Below, piece by piece: positions 1 to 8,766 of a DNA stretch of 64,000 bases (position 1 is the stretch's first letter; each line of letters starts with the position of its first letter). The DNA comes from Psychrobacillus psychrodurans. GTDB taxonomy: Bacteria > Bacillota > Bacilli > Bacillales_A > Planococcaceae. Where the stretch lies: assembly GCF_027563345.1 (NCBI RefSeq), contig NZ_JAMKBK010000011.1; one strand, written 5' to 3'. Below the pieces are notes generated by a model. That model did no database searches and was not told the origin of the DNA. It was given only the letters and a program-made list of their open reading frames with translations. The position numbers were made by a program, and so were the translations under genes.

Positions 1-373
1 AAACAACTACATAGTTTGGATGCCTCATTAAGGTATAAGGGCCGCTTTTAACGACATTTGCATCAGGTAAAATGATGATTTTAGTATTCCAAAATGAACC
101 TAATGACGCTAAACACCAAACACGCAATAATTGAACAAATATAAAGAGTAAGAGAAAGAGAGGGAATAAAGGTGAAATCGCGCGATCAAAAATAAATACT
201 TCTACAATAAGACTTATAAAAAAACAAACATGCATCGTTACCATATAGGGATAGTGAGATGCACCAACTTCATAAGCGCCTTGCGCAAGCATCCTTTTTT
301 CATTGTGTTTAGCGATAGCTACCTCGATAAGTCTCTGAATAATCACTAGTGAGATAAGAACGAAGAACAACAA
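1..373 (-). CDS. ypbQ: Isoprenylcysteine carboxyl methyltransferase (ICMT) family protein, partial
   Basis: This minus-strand gene runs off the left edge of the window; about 124 residues are present. I translated it by hand. It starts at a TTG (373-371) one base after the stop of the polyketide synthase gene, with GGAGG at 385-381. The N-terminus is hydrophobic (MLFFVLISLVIIQRLIE) and further membrane segments follow. The visible end carries GPYTLMRHPNY, the signature of ICMT-like membrane methyltransferases. In B. subtilis the homologue YpbQ (BpsB) methylates the alkylpyrones made by its partner polyketide synthase, and the same gene pair is seen here. The product is inferred from that pairing. 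Confidence 0.85.
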   Translation of the reverse strand, partial: MLFFVLISLVIIQRLIEVAIAKHNEKRMLAQGAYEVGASHYPYMVTMHVCFFISLIVEVFIFDRAISPLFPLFLLLFIFVQLLRVWCLASLGSFWNTKIIILPDANVVKSGPYTLMRHPNYVVV

Positions 374-374
374 A

Positions 375-1457
375 CTAATCCCTCCAATTTAGTAATACAG
401 CTTCTCCACAAAATCCAGGACCTAATGCTACTAGTAAACCTAATTCTTCGTTTTTACGTTGTACCTTCATAAACTCCTCCAATACAAAAAGTACAGTAGG
501 GGAGGACATATTCCCATGATTTTTTAGTACATCTCGTGAGATATGTGTATGTTCTTCCGTTAATTCCAAAGTTTCTTCATAGGCTTTTAATACTTTTTTT
601 CCTCCTGGATGAGCAACAAAGTTTGCTAATTGATTTTTGTCCACATGCTGTTCACCTAAGAATTCATCTACAAACGGTCCTAACCAAGTAGAAATAATAG
701 AAGGAATACTCTTGGAAAATACAACATGCAATCCATTGTTTTTGATATCCCACCCCATCACATCTTCTGAATCTGGCATCCACTTAGAAGCTGTTGAGAT
801 TATGTGGGGAACAGATTTTGTAGTAGCTAGGTTTACATCATCTCCACAAACTAATACACATGCAGCCCCATCAGCAAATAACGATGCGCCGATTAAATTA
901 CTCTTCGAAAAGTCATTTGGTTGAAAGGTCAAACTACAGAGTTCTACACAAACTACTAATACTTTTGAGGCTGGATGTGCCTTGCAATAATCGTAGGCTC
1001 TACTAATCCCAGATGCACCTCCGGCACAGCCTAACCCCCATAATGGAATACGTTTTGTCCGATCAGAAAAAGGCAAATGATTCATCACTCTCGCATCTAT
1101 ACTTGGAGTGGAAATTCCGGTACTACTAACAAATATTATTGCATCAATCTCACTAGGAAGCAGGGGAGATTCTAAAAAAAACTGGCTATTCAAACATTGT
1201 TGAATTACTTCGACACTATATTGTGTAGCCAACTCAATATATAAATTATTACGTTCTTCAAAGCTATGTTCACTTTGGTGCCATTCTAAAGGGACACAAA
1301 AATTACGAGTTTGTATATCCCCATTTTCAAACACTTTTAATAATCTATTTAATTGAGGGATTTTATCTTGAAATAGCTCTTTTGTTAGTTTTTCAATGTT
1401 TGATTGTTCTAAAGAATATGGAGGGGTATATGTACTTATGGAAGCGATTTTCGGCAT
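375..1457 (-). CDS. bpsA: Type III polyketide synthase (alkylpyrone synthase, chalcone synthase-like)
   Basis: A 360-residue thiolase-fold protein of chalcone/stilbene synthase size. The expected Cys-His-Asn triad is visible: Cys144 in WGLGCAGGASG, His283 in AHPGGKK and Asn316 in HGNMSSP. The family condenses a fatty acyl-CoA starter with malonyl-CoA; in B. subtilis BpsA the products are triketide and tetraketide alkylpyrones. The methyltransferase gene follows after one base, so the two form a transcription unit. The ATG at 1457 has AAGGAG upstream (RBS around 1470). The starter chain length cannot be read from the sequence. Confidence 0.93.
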   Translation of the reverse strand: MPKIASISTYTPPYSLEQSNIEKLTKELFQDKIPQLNRLLKVFENGDIQTRNFCVPLEWHQSEHSFEERNNLYIELATQYSVEVIQQCLNSQFFLESPLLPSEIDAIIFVSSTGISTPSIDARVMNHLPFSDRTKRIPLWGLGCAGGASGISRAYDYCKAHPASKVLVVCVELCSLTFQPNDFSKSNLIGASLFADGAACVLVCGDDVNLATTKSVPHIISTASKWMPDSEDVMGWDIKNNGLHVVFSKSIPSIISTWLGPFVDEFLGEQHVDKNQLANFVAHPGGKKVLKAYEETLELTEEHTHISRDVLKNHGNMSSPTVLFVLEEFMKVQRKNEELGLLVALGPGFCGEAVLLNWRD

Positions 1458-1488
1458 AGTGTCACTCCTTTTTAAAAAGAAAGTATAT

Positions 1489-1555
1489 AAAAATGTCCTG
1501 TGAAGAATGGATTAACGGGCTAAAGAACGGATAATCCTATGATTTCCGTTACATG
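1489..1555. repeat. 67-bp repeat, copy 1 (second copy at 51809-51879)
   Basis: It begins AAAAATGTCCTGTGAA and ends CCTATGATTTCCGTTACATG. The copy downstream of ccpA has the same beginning and a very similar end (CCTATGATTTTCGTTTCATG), with a more diverged middle. Neither copy overlaps a gene. This copy abuts the GC-rich repeat at 1551-1660. Confidence 0.6.
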
Positions 1556-1660
1556 TGGAGCTTTCCACGGGCGAGGTCGAGCCTTCTCATATGCTACCTG
1601 AAGGGGCTCGACTTTTCTCGCTTATCCCGCTGGAGTCGCTACATTCCACTGCAAATAACT
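1551..1660 (-). repeat. GC-rich interspersed repeat (minus orientation)
   Basis: Read on the minus strand it contains GTGGAATGTAGCGACTCC, AGCGGGA and later GTGGAAAGC, the same string order as the copies at 16048-16218, 46968-47155, 57665-57800 and 57955-58080. An internal hairpin GTCGAGCC/GGGCTCGAC spans about 1577-1612. Sequences of this type (GTTGATTGGAGnGGAAGG..GCGGAAAGCG) are common between genes in Bacillaceae. It is non-coding and clearly more GC-rich than its surroundings. Confidence 0.65.
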
Positions 1661-1956
1661 AGTGTGTTGTCTTCTATTTTAAGATTTGGTAAAGCTTATC
1701 TCATAGATGATAGGATTGGTCCAATTTTATTTTGCGAACACATTATTTGTGCTTGCTGTTGAATTAGAAATGCTGTTATTCAAGTGATGGATGTAGGCAG
1801 TAAAAACTCTTTGTACTAGAGTTCAGTTCAACATTACCTTAATGATGAAATAGTAAGTACTAATGACTTTAATTATCCGTTACTTAAAGTCGATATGAGT
1901 GTTTTTTTCCAGTTTTTCTTATATTTATATTTCCCTTATTCATACTAAATATACAG

Positions 1957-2529
1957 TTATTTTTGCTCTTTCATCTTTTCGATAGCGATGATAAAGGGCG
2001 GGTCATTTTGTTGGTTAAGAAACTGATAGCTTAATACGTGGACAAAGGATTGTGATAAATTCTGCACATAATGGAGAATTGAATCCTTTTCTTCTTTACC
2101 ACCTTGATGTCCATGGTAAACTACTAAAACTATTATTCCACCAACTTTAAGTAATTGAAGTAATGATTCAATTGCCCGCTGAGTGGAATCTCCTCTAGTA
2201 ATAATTTCATGATCACTTCCAGGCAAGTAACCCAAATTAAATATCGCAGCTGAAACTTCCTGCTGGATATAAAAGTGTAAATTCTCATGCCCATCTAGAA
2301 TTATAGTTGCTTTGTCCAACTTGTTTGCCTCTTCTAATCTTTTGGTAGTTGCTACGATAGCTTCCTCTTGAACGTCAAATGCATACACATGGCCGTGCTC
2401 TCCAACAAGCTCTGTTAAAAACAACGTGTCATGTCCATTTCCTGCTGTTGCATCTACAACTATATCTCCTGGTTCAACTGTGGACATTATCAATTGTTTT
2501 GCGAAAGGTAAGATTCGTTTTAGTTTCAT
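1957..2529 (-). CDS. mnmM: tRNA 5-(aminomethyl)-2-thiouridine methyltransferase MnmM (YtqB)
   Basis: A 190-residue class I SAM-dependent methyltransferase. Motif I is DATAGNGHDT (residues 27-36), an acidic residue follows at FDV (51-53), and the family-specific NLGYLPGSDH is at 98-107. B. subtilis YtqB is MnmM, which methylates the aminomethyl group on wobble 2-thiouridine of some tRNAs to give mnm5s2U. The start codon overlaps the ytqA stop (ATGA), so translation is probably coupled. The length is usual for the family. Confidence 0.9.
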   Translation of the reverse strand: MKLKRILPFAKQLIMSTVEPGDIVVDATAGNGHDTLFLTELVGEHGHVYAFDVQEEAIVATTKRLEEANKLDKATIILDGHENLHFYIQQEVSAAIFNLGYLPGSDHEIITRGDSTQRAIESLLQLLKVGGIIVLVVYHGHQGGKEEKDSILHYVQNLSQSFVHVLSYQFLNQQNDPPFIIAIEKMKEQK

Positions 2530-3485
2530 CTTGAAACACCACTGTTTTCATAATATTTTCCTTGGTAACTCTCTCTTGAAGCAAGCTCTGCATCTATTCC
2601 ATTTAATACATCCCATTTGTTGACACTCCACATTGGTCCTATCATTAACTCTATTGGACCATCTCCCGTTATTCGCTGCACGACCATCTCAGGGGGTAAA
2701 ACTTCTAGTTGATCTGCTACAAGCTGGATATAAGAATCACGGTCCATGAACTCAAGCATTCCTTTTTGATACTGTTTAACCATAGGTGTTCCTTTTAATA
2801 AATGAAGTAAATGTATTTTTATCCCCTGGACATCAAGCTTGGCCACTTCTCTTGCGGTTTCCATCATCATTTCCCGGTTTTCTAAAGGTAGACCATTTAT
2901 AATATGCGTACATATAGGGATTCCATGCTTTCTTAATTTGGTTACCCCTTCTATATAGGAAGGAAAATCGTGAGCACGGTTCACCAAATTGGCAGTTCGC
3001 TCGTGAATAGTTTGAAGTCCAAGCTCTATCCATAAAAATGTTCGTTTGTTAAGCTCCGCCAAATATTCAACCACATCATCAGGTAAACAATCGGGTCTTG
3101 TCGCAATAGAAAGTCCTATAACTCCTTCTAAAGCCAGTGCTGCTTCAAATTTCTCTTTCAAAACAGGAAGGGGGGCATGCGTATTCGTATAAGCTTGGAA
3201 ATATGCTATGTATTTTCCGTTTTTCCATTTTTCATGCATATTTGTTTTGATTTTTTCGAACTGGACTGGAATGGGGTCTACTTTATCGCCAGCAAAGTCT
3301 CCGCTTCCGGCTACACTACAAAAAGTACAACCGCCAAATGCTACTGTCCCATCTCTGTTAGGACAATCAAAACCAGCATCTAAAGCTACTTTAAAAATTT
3401 TCATACCGAATATATCTCGTAAATAACGATTCCATGTAAAATATCGTTTCCCATCAGAAGGGAATGGAAATTTATTATCGTTCAT
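2526..3485 (-). CDS. ytqA: Radical SAM protein YtqA (TIGR01212 family)
   Basis: A protein of about 319 residues. The radical-SAM cysteines lie in CPNRDGT...GGCTFCS (C41, C53 and C56, numbered from the ATG at 3485), with the wide spacing typical of the YtqA/YhcC family. I prefer the ATG at 3485: AAGGAG (3499-3494) is 8 bases upstream, whereas the in-frame GTG at 3494 overlaps that Shine-Dalgarno. The gene is fused by an ATGA overlap to mnmM, an arrangement conserved in Bacillus, which suggests a tRNA-related role. The reaction is not established here. Confidence 0.9.
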   Translation of the reverse strand: MNDNKFPFPSDGKRYFTWNRYLRDIFGMKIFKVALDAGFDCPNRDGTVAFGGCTFCSVAGSGDFAGDKVDPIPVQFEKIKTNMHEKWKNGKYIAYFQAYTNTHAPLPVLKEKFEAALALEGVIGLSIATRPDCLPDDVVEYLAELNKRTFLWIELGLQTIHERTANLVNRAHDFPSYIEGVTKLRKHGIPICTHIINGLPLENREMMMETAREVAKLDVQGIKIHLLHLLKGTPMVKQYQKGMLEFMDRDSYIQLVADQLEVLPPEMVVQRITGDGPIELMIGPMWSVNKWDVLNGIDAELASRESYQGKYYENSGVSR

Positions 3486-3606
3486 ATAATTCACTCCTTA
3501 ACAGGATTATTTTAACACGACTTTGTAAAGTTTTGTCTAATCTTCTTGAAGTGCCATTTGAAAAGGAATACAATATTCTGAGTGCAATAGAAATGAGGTG
3601 TTTAAA

Positions 3607-4791
3607 TTGCCAAAAGCAGTGTGGTTTTTAATAATCGGAATGTTTATCAATACAATGGGAAATTCTTTTTTATGGCCGTTACATACAATATATATGCATG
3701 AACATCTAGGTCAAACGCTCACAATGGCGGGATTCGTGCTTATGATTAATGCGGGAACAGGAGTTATTGGTAATTTACTTGGAGGTTATTTGTTTGACAG
3801 AATTGGTGGATATAAATCCATTATGTTCGGAATTATATTATCAATGGCATCACTATTGATGTTAACTTTTTGGCATGGATGGCCAGAATACATATGGTTC
3901 GTAGCTATCCTAGGTTTTAGTGGTGGAATAATATTCCCAAGCATGTATGCTTTAGTAGGAAGCGTCTGGCCAGAAGGCGGAAGAAAAGCTTTTAATGCAA
4001 TTTATCTGGCTCAAAACCTAGGGGTGGCTATTGGTCCTGCCGTTGCAGGCTTAGTTGCTGATCATAATATCAATAATATCTTTCTAGCAAATCTATTAAC
4101 CTATGTACTATTTCTAATTGTTGCAGGAGTTTATTACCGTAAAATGTCAGTGGCTCCAAATGTAAATGCTTCTGTATTGAAAAATACTAAAAAAATTAAA
4201 CAAAAAGCACCATTTTATGCAATGATGATTGTATCAATTGGTTACATGCTTACGTGGATAGCTTATGTACAATGGACTTCCACCATTTCTACACATGTGT
4301 TGGATTTAGGTATTACTTTAAAAGAATATAGCTTGCTGTGGACGATAAATGGTGCTCTGATACTAGTAACTCAGCCACTTATTAAGCCAATTATTAACAG
4401 GCTAGAGCATCGAATAAAAACACAGATGATCATTGGTATAGTAATATTCATGGCTTCCTTTGTTGTTGTCTCTTACGCTGAAGATTACACAATGTTTATC
4501 GTTGCAATGGTTGTCCTAACACTTGGAGAGGTATTCATCTGGCCAGCTGTACCGACGTTAGCTGGGCAGTTAGCACCGAAAGGAAGAGAAGGATTTTATC
4601 AGGGTATTGTGAACAGTATGGCTACGATAGGAAGAATGATTGGTCCATTTGCTGGAGGTATTTTAGTTGATGTTTATGGAATCCAGGCCATGTTCTTTGT
4701 ATTTACTTTACTTATAGCATTAGCGATAGTTCCTACCCTTCTATATGATCGACCGCTTAAGAAAGTAGAGCTTGAGAAGGATGTGATTTGA
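3607..4791 (+). CDS. yttB: MFS transporter (YttB-like)
   Basis: About 394 residues with twelve predicted membrane segments. The MFS loop 2-3 signature is seen as GGYLFDRIGGYKS, with a second MFS-type loop near GILVDVYG. I chose the TTG at 3607 (M-PKAVWFL) because GAGGTG at 3595-3600 is 6 bases upstream; the GTG at 3598 lies inside that Shine-Dalgarno. It is the neighbour of ytqAB in Bacillus too. The substrate cannot be deduced. The stop codon overlaps the start of the downstream regulator. Confidence 0.88.
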   Translation: MPKAVWFLIIGMFINTMGNSFLWPLHTIYMHEHLGQTLTMAGFVLMINAGTGVIGNLLGGYLFDRIGGYKSIMFGIILSMASLLMLTFWHGWPEYIWFVAILGFSGGIIFPSMYALVGSVWPEGGRKAFNAIYLAQNLGVAIGPAVAGLVADHNINNIFLANLLTYVLFLIVAGVYYRKMSVAPNVNASVLKNTKKIKQKAPFYAMMIVSIGYMLTWIAYVQWTSTISTHVLDLGITLKEYSLLWTINGALILVTQPLIKPIINRLEHRIKTQMIIGIVIFMASFVVVSYAEDYTMFIVAMVVLTLGEVFIWPAVPTLAGQLAPKGREGFYQGIVNSMATIGRMIGPFAGGILVDVYGIQAMFFVFTLLIALAIVPTLLYDRPLKKVELEKDVI

Positions 4792-6137
4792 TTTTGGACA
4801 ATTTTCAAAAAAACTTACCAACTTCTGTTCTTGCTGAAATTTTAGAAAATGCTTTTCAATGGTTTGTTGTGGTAGATGCAGATTCGAAAATTCTATATAT
4901 TAATGAAGATTATTGTCGTTTTCTTGAAGTGAAGAGAGAGGAAGCTATAGGTAAACCTGTAGCTGACATTATTGAAAACACGAAAATGCATGAGGTGATT
5001 AAATCTGGGATTCCTGATAATGCCTCCCCGCATTATATAAAAGGAACATATATGCTTGCCAATCGTGTACCTCTTTTTGTTGATGGTAAGATTGTAGGAG
5101 CTTTCGGTAGTGTCATCTTTCGAGATATGTCCGATTGGAAAAAGCTAAGTTCCCATGTTCAGACTACAATGGAAAGAATTCAGTTGAATCTAGAGGATAA
5201 TAGTTATAGTGAGTATAGGTTAGGAGACATAAAAGGAAGTTCTCCAGCCATACGGAAGACAAAGGAAACAATTGAAATAATAGCTCCTAGTGATCTTCCG
5301 GTATTAATCGAGGGGGAAAGTGGAACAGGGAAGGATATGTTTGCACACAGTATTCATCAGCTATCCGAACGTTCAGACTTTCCATTTGTAAAAGTAAATT
5401 GTGCGGCAATTCCTGCAGATTTATTGGAGAAAGAGTTGTTTGGTGTATATAATCCGCTTACTGGTTTAGTGCAAAATGGACGAGTTAAACAAGCCGATAA
5501 TGGAACTCTATATATAGATGAAATTAGTACACTCCCTCTTACACTCCAAGCAAAACTGTTAAGGGCTATGCAGGATGAAGAAATTTTGCCACTGAATTCG
5601 GAGAACAGTGAAAAAGTAAATGTTCGTATAGTTGCTTCATCCAATATATCCCTCTCTCAATTAATAGAGGAAAAGAAATTCCGTGAAGATTTGTTTTATC
5701 GTTTACAAGCAATTACCTTAAGAATTCCCCCTCTAAGAGAAAGAATGGAAGACTTCGTAGATTTACTCAACTATTTTCTGCAAAAGTTTATGCTCAAGGC
5801 TGGGCGAAGACATGTCACGTTAGCAACAAAAACGAGAGAGATACTCCAATCCTATCACTGGCCAGGGAATGTAAGAGAATTACAAAACATACTGCAGGCT
5901 GCAGTTTATTTGGCTGAAAACGATATTATTTTACCATCAGCACTTCCTGCTCAGGTGAAGCTTAGGAATGTACCATCTTTCCAAACTACTGGAACACTCG
6001 AAGACATTTTAGCAGCAGTAGAAAAAAAAGTTCTTCAATCATACCTAGAAGAAGAATCCGATAAAATACAAATTGCAAAACAACTTGGTCTAAGCAGATC
6101 CACATTATATGAAAAAATCAAAAAACACAACTTATGA
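4788..6137 (+). CDS. PAS / AAA+ / Fis-type transcriptional activator (sigma-54 activator family, GAFTGA degenerate)
   Basis: 449 residues. A PAS domain covers about residues 10-115, followed by an AAA+ domain with Walker A GESGTGKD (176-183) and Walker B LYIDE (241-245), and a Fis-type helix-turn-helix at the C-terminus (IAKQLGLSRSTLYEKIKKH). Where sigma-54 activators have GAFTGA, this protein reads NPLTGL (222-227), so direct contact with sigma-54 is doubtful. The TTG start overlaps the yttB stop, with AAGGATG upstream. It sits directly before the ketone-body genes and probably controls them; the inducer sensed by the PAS domain is unknown. Confidence 0.88.
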   Translation: MILDNFQKNLPTSVLAEILENAFQWFVVVDADSKILYINEDYCRFLEVKREEAIGKPVADIIENTKMHEVIKSGIPDNASPHYIKGTYMLANRVPLFVDGKIVGAFGSVIFRDMSDWKKLSSHVQTTMERIQLNLEDNSYSEYRLGDIKGSSPAIRKTKETIEIIAPSDLPVLIEGESGTGKDMFAHSIHQLSERSDFPFVKVNCAAIPADLLEKELFGVYNPLTGLVQNGRVKQADNGTLYIDEISTLPLTLQAKLLRAMQDEEILPLNSENSEKVNVRIVASSNISLSQLIEEKKFREDLFYRLQAITLRIPPLRERMEDFVDLLNYFLQKFMLKAGRRHVTLATKTREILQSYHWPGNVRELQNILQAAVYLAENDIILPSALPAQVKLRNVPSFQTTGTLEDILAAVEKKVLQSYLEEESDKIQIAKQLGLSRSTLYEKIKKHNL

Positions 6138-6140
6138 ACT

Positions 6141-6190
6141 AAATCCGATTTTTTGGACATCAATCCAAAAAATCGGATTTTCTATTTTTT
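6141..6190 (+). terminator. Rho-independent terminator of the activator gene
   Basis: Perfect 17-bp arms (6141-6157 and 6164-6180), a 6-base loop and a T-rich tail. The outer part of the stem carries ATCCGA/TCGGAT, which recurs in the palindrome at 6223-6250. Confidence 0.9.
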
Positions 6191-6222
6191 GAATTAAACC
6201 GTTGTTTATTAGTTTTAATATT

Positions 6223-6250
6223 ATAATAATCCGAAATGTCGGATTATTAT
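6223..6250. promoter_or_regulatory. Perfect palindrome, candidate regulator-binding site
   Basis: ATAATAATCCGA and its exact reverse complement are separated by AATG. It lies 36 bases upstream of the predicted -35 box of the ketone-body operon and has no T-tail, so it looks more like an operator or upstream activating site than a terminator. Binding by the adjacent Fis-type activator is inference. Confidence 0.5.
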
Positions 6251-6285
6251 CTTTTGAAATGCAAAGGGTACCGTCACAAACTCTA

Positions 6286-6314
6286 TTGATTGAAAATTTC
6301 GATTATGATTTAAT
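6286..6314 (+). promoter_or_regulatory. Candidate sigma-A promoter of the ketone-body operon
   Basis: TTGATT (6286-6291), a 17-base spacer, then TTTAAT (6309-6314). Transcription would begin near 6321, exactly where the cre site lies. No -24/-12 sigma-54 promoter (GG-N10-GC in the TGGCAC-TTGC context) was seen upstream of the permease. Confidence 0.45.
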
Positions 6315-6320
6315 TACCTA

Positions 6321-6334
6321 TGAAAGCGCTTTTA
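6321..6334. promoter_or_regulatory. cre site (CcpA operator)
   Basis: TGAAAGCGCTTTTA differs from the ideal palindromic cre TGAAAGCGCTTTCA at one position. It lies at the predicted start of transcription, the usual place for CcpA repression. ccpA itself is at 50736. It predicts that glucose-type carbon sources shut off the ketone-body operon. Confidence 0.75.
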
Positions 6335-6431
6335 TTTAAGAATTGAAGTTTGATAGATTATTCAATAAAGCCGATTCAACTGCAGAGAAACGGCGGAAGA
6401 TTTAACTATAAAAATTAAGGGGGATTTGTTT

Positions 6432-7769
6432 ATGGATGGTAGTATTCTAATGAGTATGATTGGTTTAATAGGGGGACTTGCGTTATTAATCGGTCTAACT
6501 TTGAAAGGTGTAAATATTATTATAGTTGGTCCAGTATCTGCATTATTCGTGGCATTAATGAGCGGTATGCCACTATTTCCACAATTAGTGGAAGATGGTG
6601 TACCAAACTTTGTGACAAATTATATGCAAGGATTTACAGGATTTATCATGTCATGGTATTTAATGTTTTTATTAGGTGCAGTATTTGGAAAGGTTATGGA
6701 GGATAGCGGTGCTGCAGATGCAGTTGCAAAAATGATAGTGGACAAATTAGGGATGAAATTTGCTGTTTTAGCTATTGTTATTGCATGTGCTATCTTGACA
6801 TACGGGGGAGTAAGTTTGTTTGTTGTAGCTTTTGCTGTGTATCCAATGGCTATATCTTTGTTTAAACAAGCTGATTTGCCACGTCGCTTTATACCTGCAA
6901 CACTTGCTTTAGGTTCCGTAACATTTACCATGACTTCCGCTGGATCTCCGGAAATTCAAAACTGGATTCCGATGGATTATCTAGAGACAACACCTTATGC
7001 AGGTGCAGAAGTAAGTATTATCGTAGCAGCCTTTATGGCGGTATTTGGTTACTGGTGGCTGAAGAAAATTATTTCGAAAGCCGTAAAGAATGGTGAACGC
7101 TTTGAAGATAGAAAAACAGATCCTACTTTTGATACATCTCGTGCATTACCAAATCCGTTTCTAGCATTTATCCCACTAATAGTAGTATTAGTTATTTCTT
7201 ATATTTTCCACGATGAACTAAAGCAATCGGCACTAATCTTGGCGTTACTTGGTGGAATTATTGCAACATTTATTGTGAGTTGGAAATACTTTAAAAGTCC
7301 ATGGGAAGCAGTTTCTGCTGGAACAATAGGGGCTATAATAGCAATTGGAAATACAGCTGCTGTAGTCGGTTTCGGAGGTGTAGCAAAAGCTGTTCCTGCT
7401 TTTGGTGTAGCAGTGGATGCTATGGCTAGTATACCGGGATCTCCATTGATAGGTGCTGGTGTCGCGGTATCGGTGATCGCAGGTATGACTGGATCTGCTT
7501 CTGGTGGTCAAACTATTGCATTGCCATTATTAGCTCCGGGTTACATTGAAGCAGGGGTCAATCAAGAAGCTTTGCATCGAGTTGTAGCAATATCATCAGG
7601 GGCACTTGATTCCCTACCACATAATGGTTATGTGGTAACGACAATTCAATCGATCTGTGGTGAAAAACATAGTGCAGCCTATTGGGCTGTAGCTGCAACA
7701 ACAGTTGTAACACCATTAATAGGATTAGCAATTGCGATAATTCTTTTTTCTATTGGATTAGGTATTTGA
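6432..7769 (+). CDS. GntP family permease (probable hydroxybutyrate/ketone-body transporter)
   Basis: About 445 residues, very hydrophobic, with the GntP-like pattern of many helices and a conserved region near VIAGMTGSASGGQTIALPLL and SSGALDSLPHNGYVV. The start is the ATG at 6432 with AAGGGGG 8 bases upstream; an in-frame TTG at 6426 is too close to that site. B. subtilis places a GntP permease (YxjC) beside scoAB and a dehydrogenase gene, the same company as here, so hydroxybutyrate or acetoacetate is the likely substrate. The substrate is inferred from context. Confidence 0.88.
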   Translation: MDGSILMSMIGLIGGLALLIGLTLKGVNIIIVGPVSALFVALMSGMPLFPQLVEDGVPNFVTNYMQGFTGFIMSWYLMFLLGAVFGKVMEDSGAADAVAKMIVDKLGMKFAVLAIVIACAILTYGGVSLFVVAFAVYPMAISLFKQADLPRRFIPATLALGSVTFTMTSAGSPEIQNWIPMDYLETTPYAGAEVSIIVAAFMAVFGYWWLKKIISKAVKNGERFEDRKTDPTFDTSRALPNPFLAFIPLIVVLVISYIFHDELKQSALILALLGGIIATFIVSWKYFKSPWEAVSAGTIGAIIAIGNTAAVVGFGGVAKAVPAFGVAVDAMASIPGSPLIGAGVAVSVIAGMTGSASGGQTIALPLLAPGYIEAGVNQEALHRVVAISSGALDSLPHNGYVVTTIQSICGEKHSAAYWAVAATTVVTPLIGLAIAIILFSIGLGI

Positions 7770-7810
7770 TTATATTAAGCGAATCTTATGGTAAGTTGGG
7801 GGTAATATAA

Positions 7811-8578
7811 GTGGTTAAAGATAGAGTACTTCTTATTACTGGAGCAGCACAGGGGATAGGCTTTGAGATTGCTCAGGAATTTTATAAAGCTGGTGCAAAA
7901 GTTGTTTTAACTGATATAAATGAAGAGAAGGTTAAGGATGCTGCCATAGATTTAGGAAAAGATGTACTTGGTATTAAATGTGACGTGACAAAAGAAGAAG
8001 ACATAGTCAATTCTATAAATGTCACTATTGAAGAATATGGAAGGATTGATATCCTTATAAATAACGCAGGTATGCAGCATGTATCAATGCTAGAAGATTT
8101 TCCGACAGAACGTTTTGAGTTATTGATAAAAATAATGCTAACCGCTCCGTTTGTTGCAACTAAACACGTTCTTCCGCATATGCGGAAGAACGGATTCGGA
8201 AGAATTATTAATATGGCCTCTATAAATGGTTTAGTTGGTTTTGCTGGTAAAGCAGCTTATAACTCAGCCAAACACGGCGTAATTGGTCTTACAAAAGTTG
8301 CAGCTCTTGAGACAGCGGCAGATGGAATCACAGTGAATGCCGTTTGTCCAGGATATGTGGACACACCGCTTGTACGGAACCAATTTAAGGATTTAGCGAA
8401 AGTACGTAATGTTCCAGTTGAAGCCGTTTTAGAGGAAGTATTATATCCTTTAGTTCCACAAAAACGATTGTTAGATGTAAAAGAGATAGCTGATTTAACT
8501 ATGTTTTTAGCAAGTGAAGCTGCAAAAGGTATGACTGGGCAAGCAGTTGTTTTAGACGGTGGTTACACGAGTCAATAA
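7811..8578 (+). CDS. bdhA: 3-hydroxybutyrate dehydrogenase (SDR family)
   Basis: 255 residues, a classical short-chain dehydrogenase: GAAQGIG (11-17) binds NAD, NNAG is at 84-87, and the catalytic Ser137, Tyr150 and Lys154 lie in ASINGL and YNSAKHG. Length and motifs fit the PHB-degradation type 3-hydroxybutyrate dehydrogenase, which gives acetoacetate and NADH. It starts at GTG 7811 with GGGGGT about 9 bases upstream. The next genes encode the CoA-transferase that would activate the acetoacetate. Another 3-hydroxyacyl substrate cannot be excluded. Confidence 0.87.
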   Translation: MVKDRVLLITGAAQGIGFEIAQEFYKAGAKVVLTDINEEKVKDAAIDLGKDVLGIKCDVTKEEDIVNSINVTIEEYGRIDILINNAGMQHVSMLEDFPTERFELLIKIMLTAPFVATKHVLPHMRKNGFGRIINMASINGLVGFAGKAAYNSAKHGVIGLTKVAALETAADGITVNAVCPGYVDTPLVRNQFKDLAKVRNVPVEAVLEEVLYPLVPQKRLLDVKEIADLTMFLASEAAKGMTGQAVVLDGGYTSQ

Positions 8579-8766
8579 TTATCATTATTGACTTTAAGCG
8601 ATTGTTTTTTAAACGTCCGATTTAATAATCGCTGTGTTTTATTAAATATCACTAGATAGGGAGAAAGAATTCATCTATTCAAATATTCAGGAATATAGTT
8701 TGCTAAGTTATCGGATATTTGAGAAAATAATAATGTGTCAAGCTTACTTGAAAGGGGATTGGGAGC
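8579..8766 (+). other. Gap between bdhA and scoA with a weak hairpin
   Basis: 188 bases. AGCGATT at about 8597 pairs with AATCGCT at about 8628, followed by GTGTTTTATT: a possible weak terminator or processing hairpin. No clear promoter was found before scoA, so co-transcription with bdhA remains possible. Confidence 0.35.

Larger units (their letters stand above)
1458..1956. other. Intergenic region with two repeat elements
   Basis: About 500 bases lie between the polyketide synthase start and the end of mnmM, both on the minus strand. The stretch holds a 67-bp repeat (1489-1555) shared with 51809-51879 and a GC-rich interspersed repeat (1551-1660). From 1661 to 1956 I see AT-rich sequence without a convincing gene. 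An open frame at 1553-1762 lies inside the repeat, has no ribosome binding site and is not called. Confidence 0.6.

Noticed and set aside
1553..1762. 69-residue plus-strand frame
   Set aside because: It starts inside the GC-rich interspersed repeat and has no start site.
6251..6425. Sigma-54 (-24/-12) promoter before the GntP permease
   Set aside because: No GG-N10-GC pair in a TGGCAC-TTGC context was found; a sigma-A-like promoter with cre fits better.
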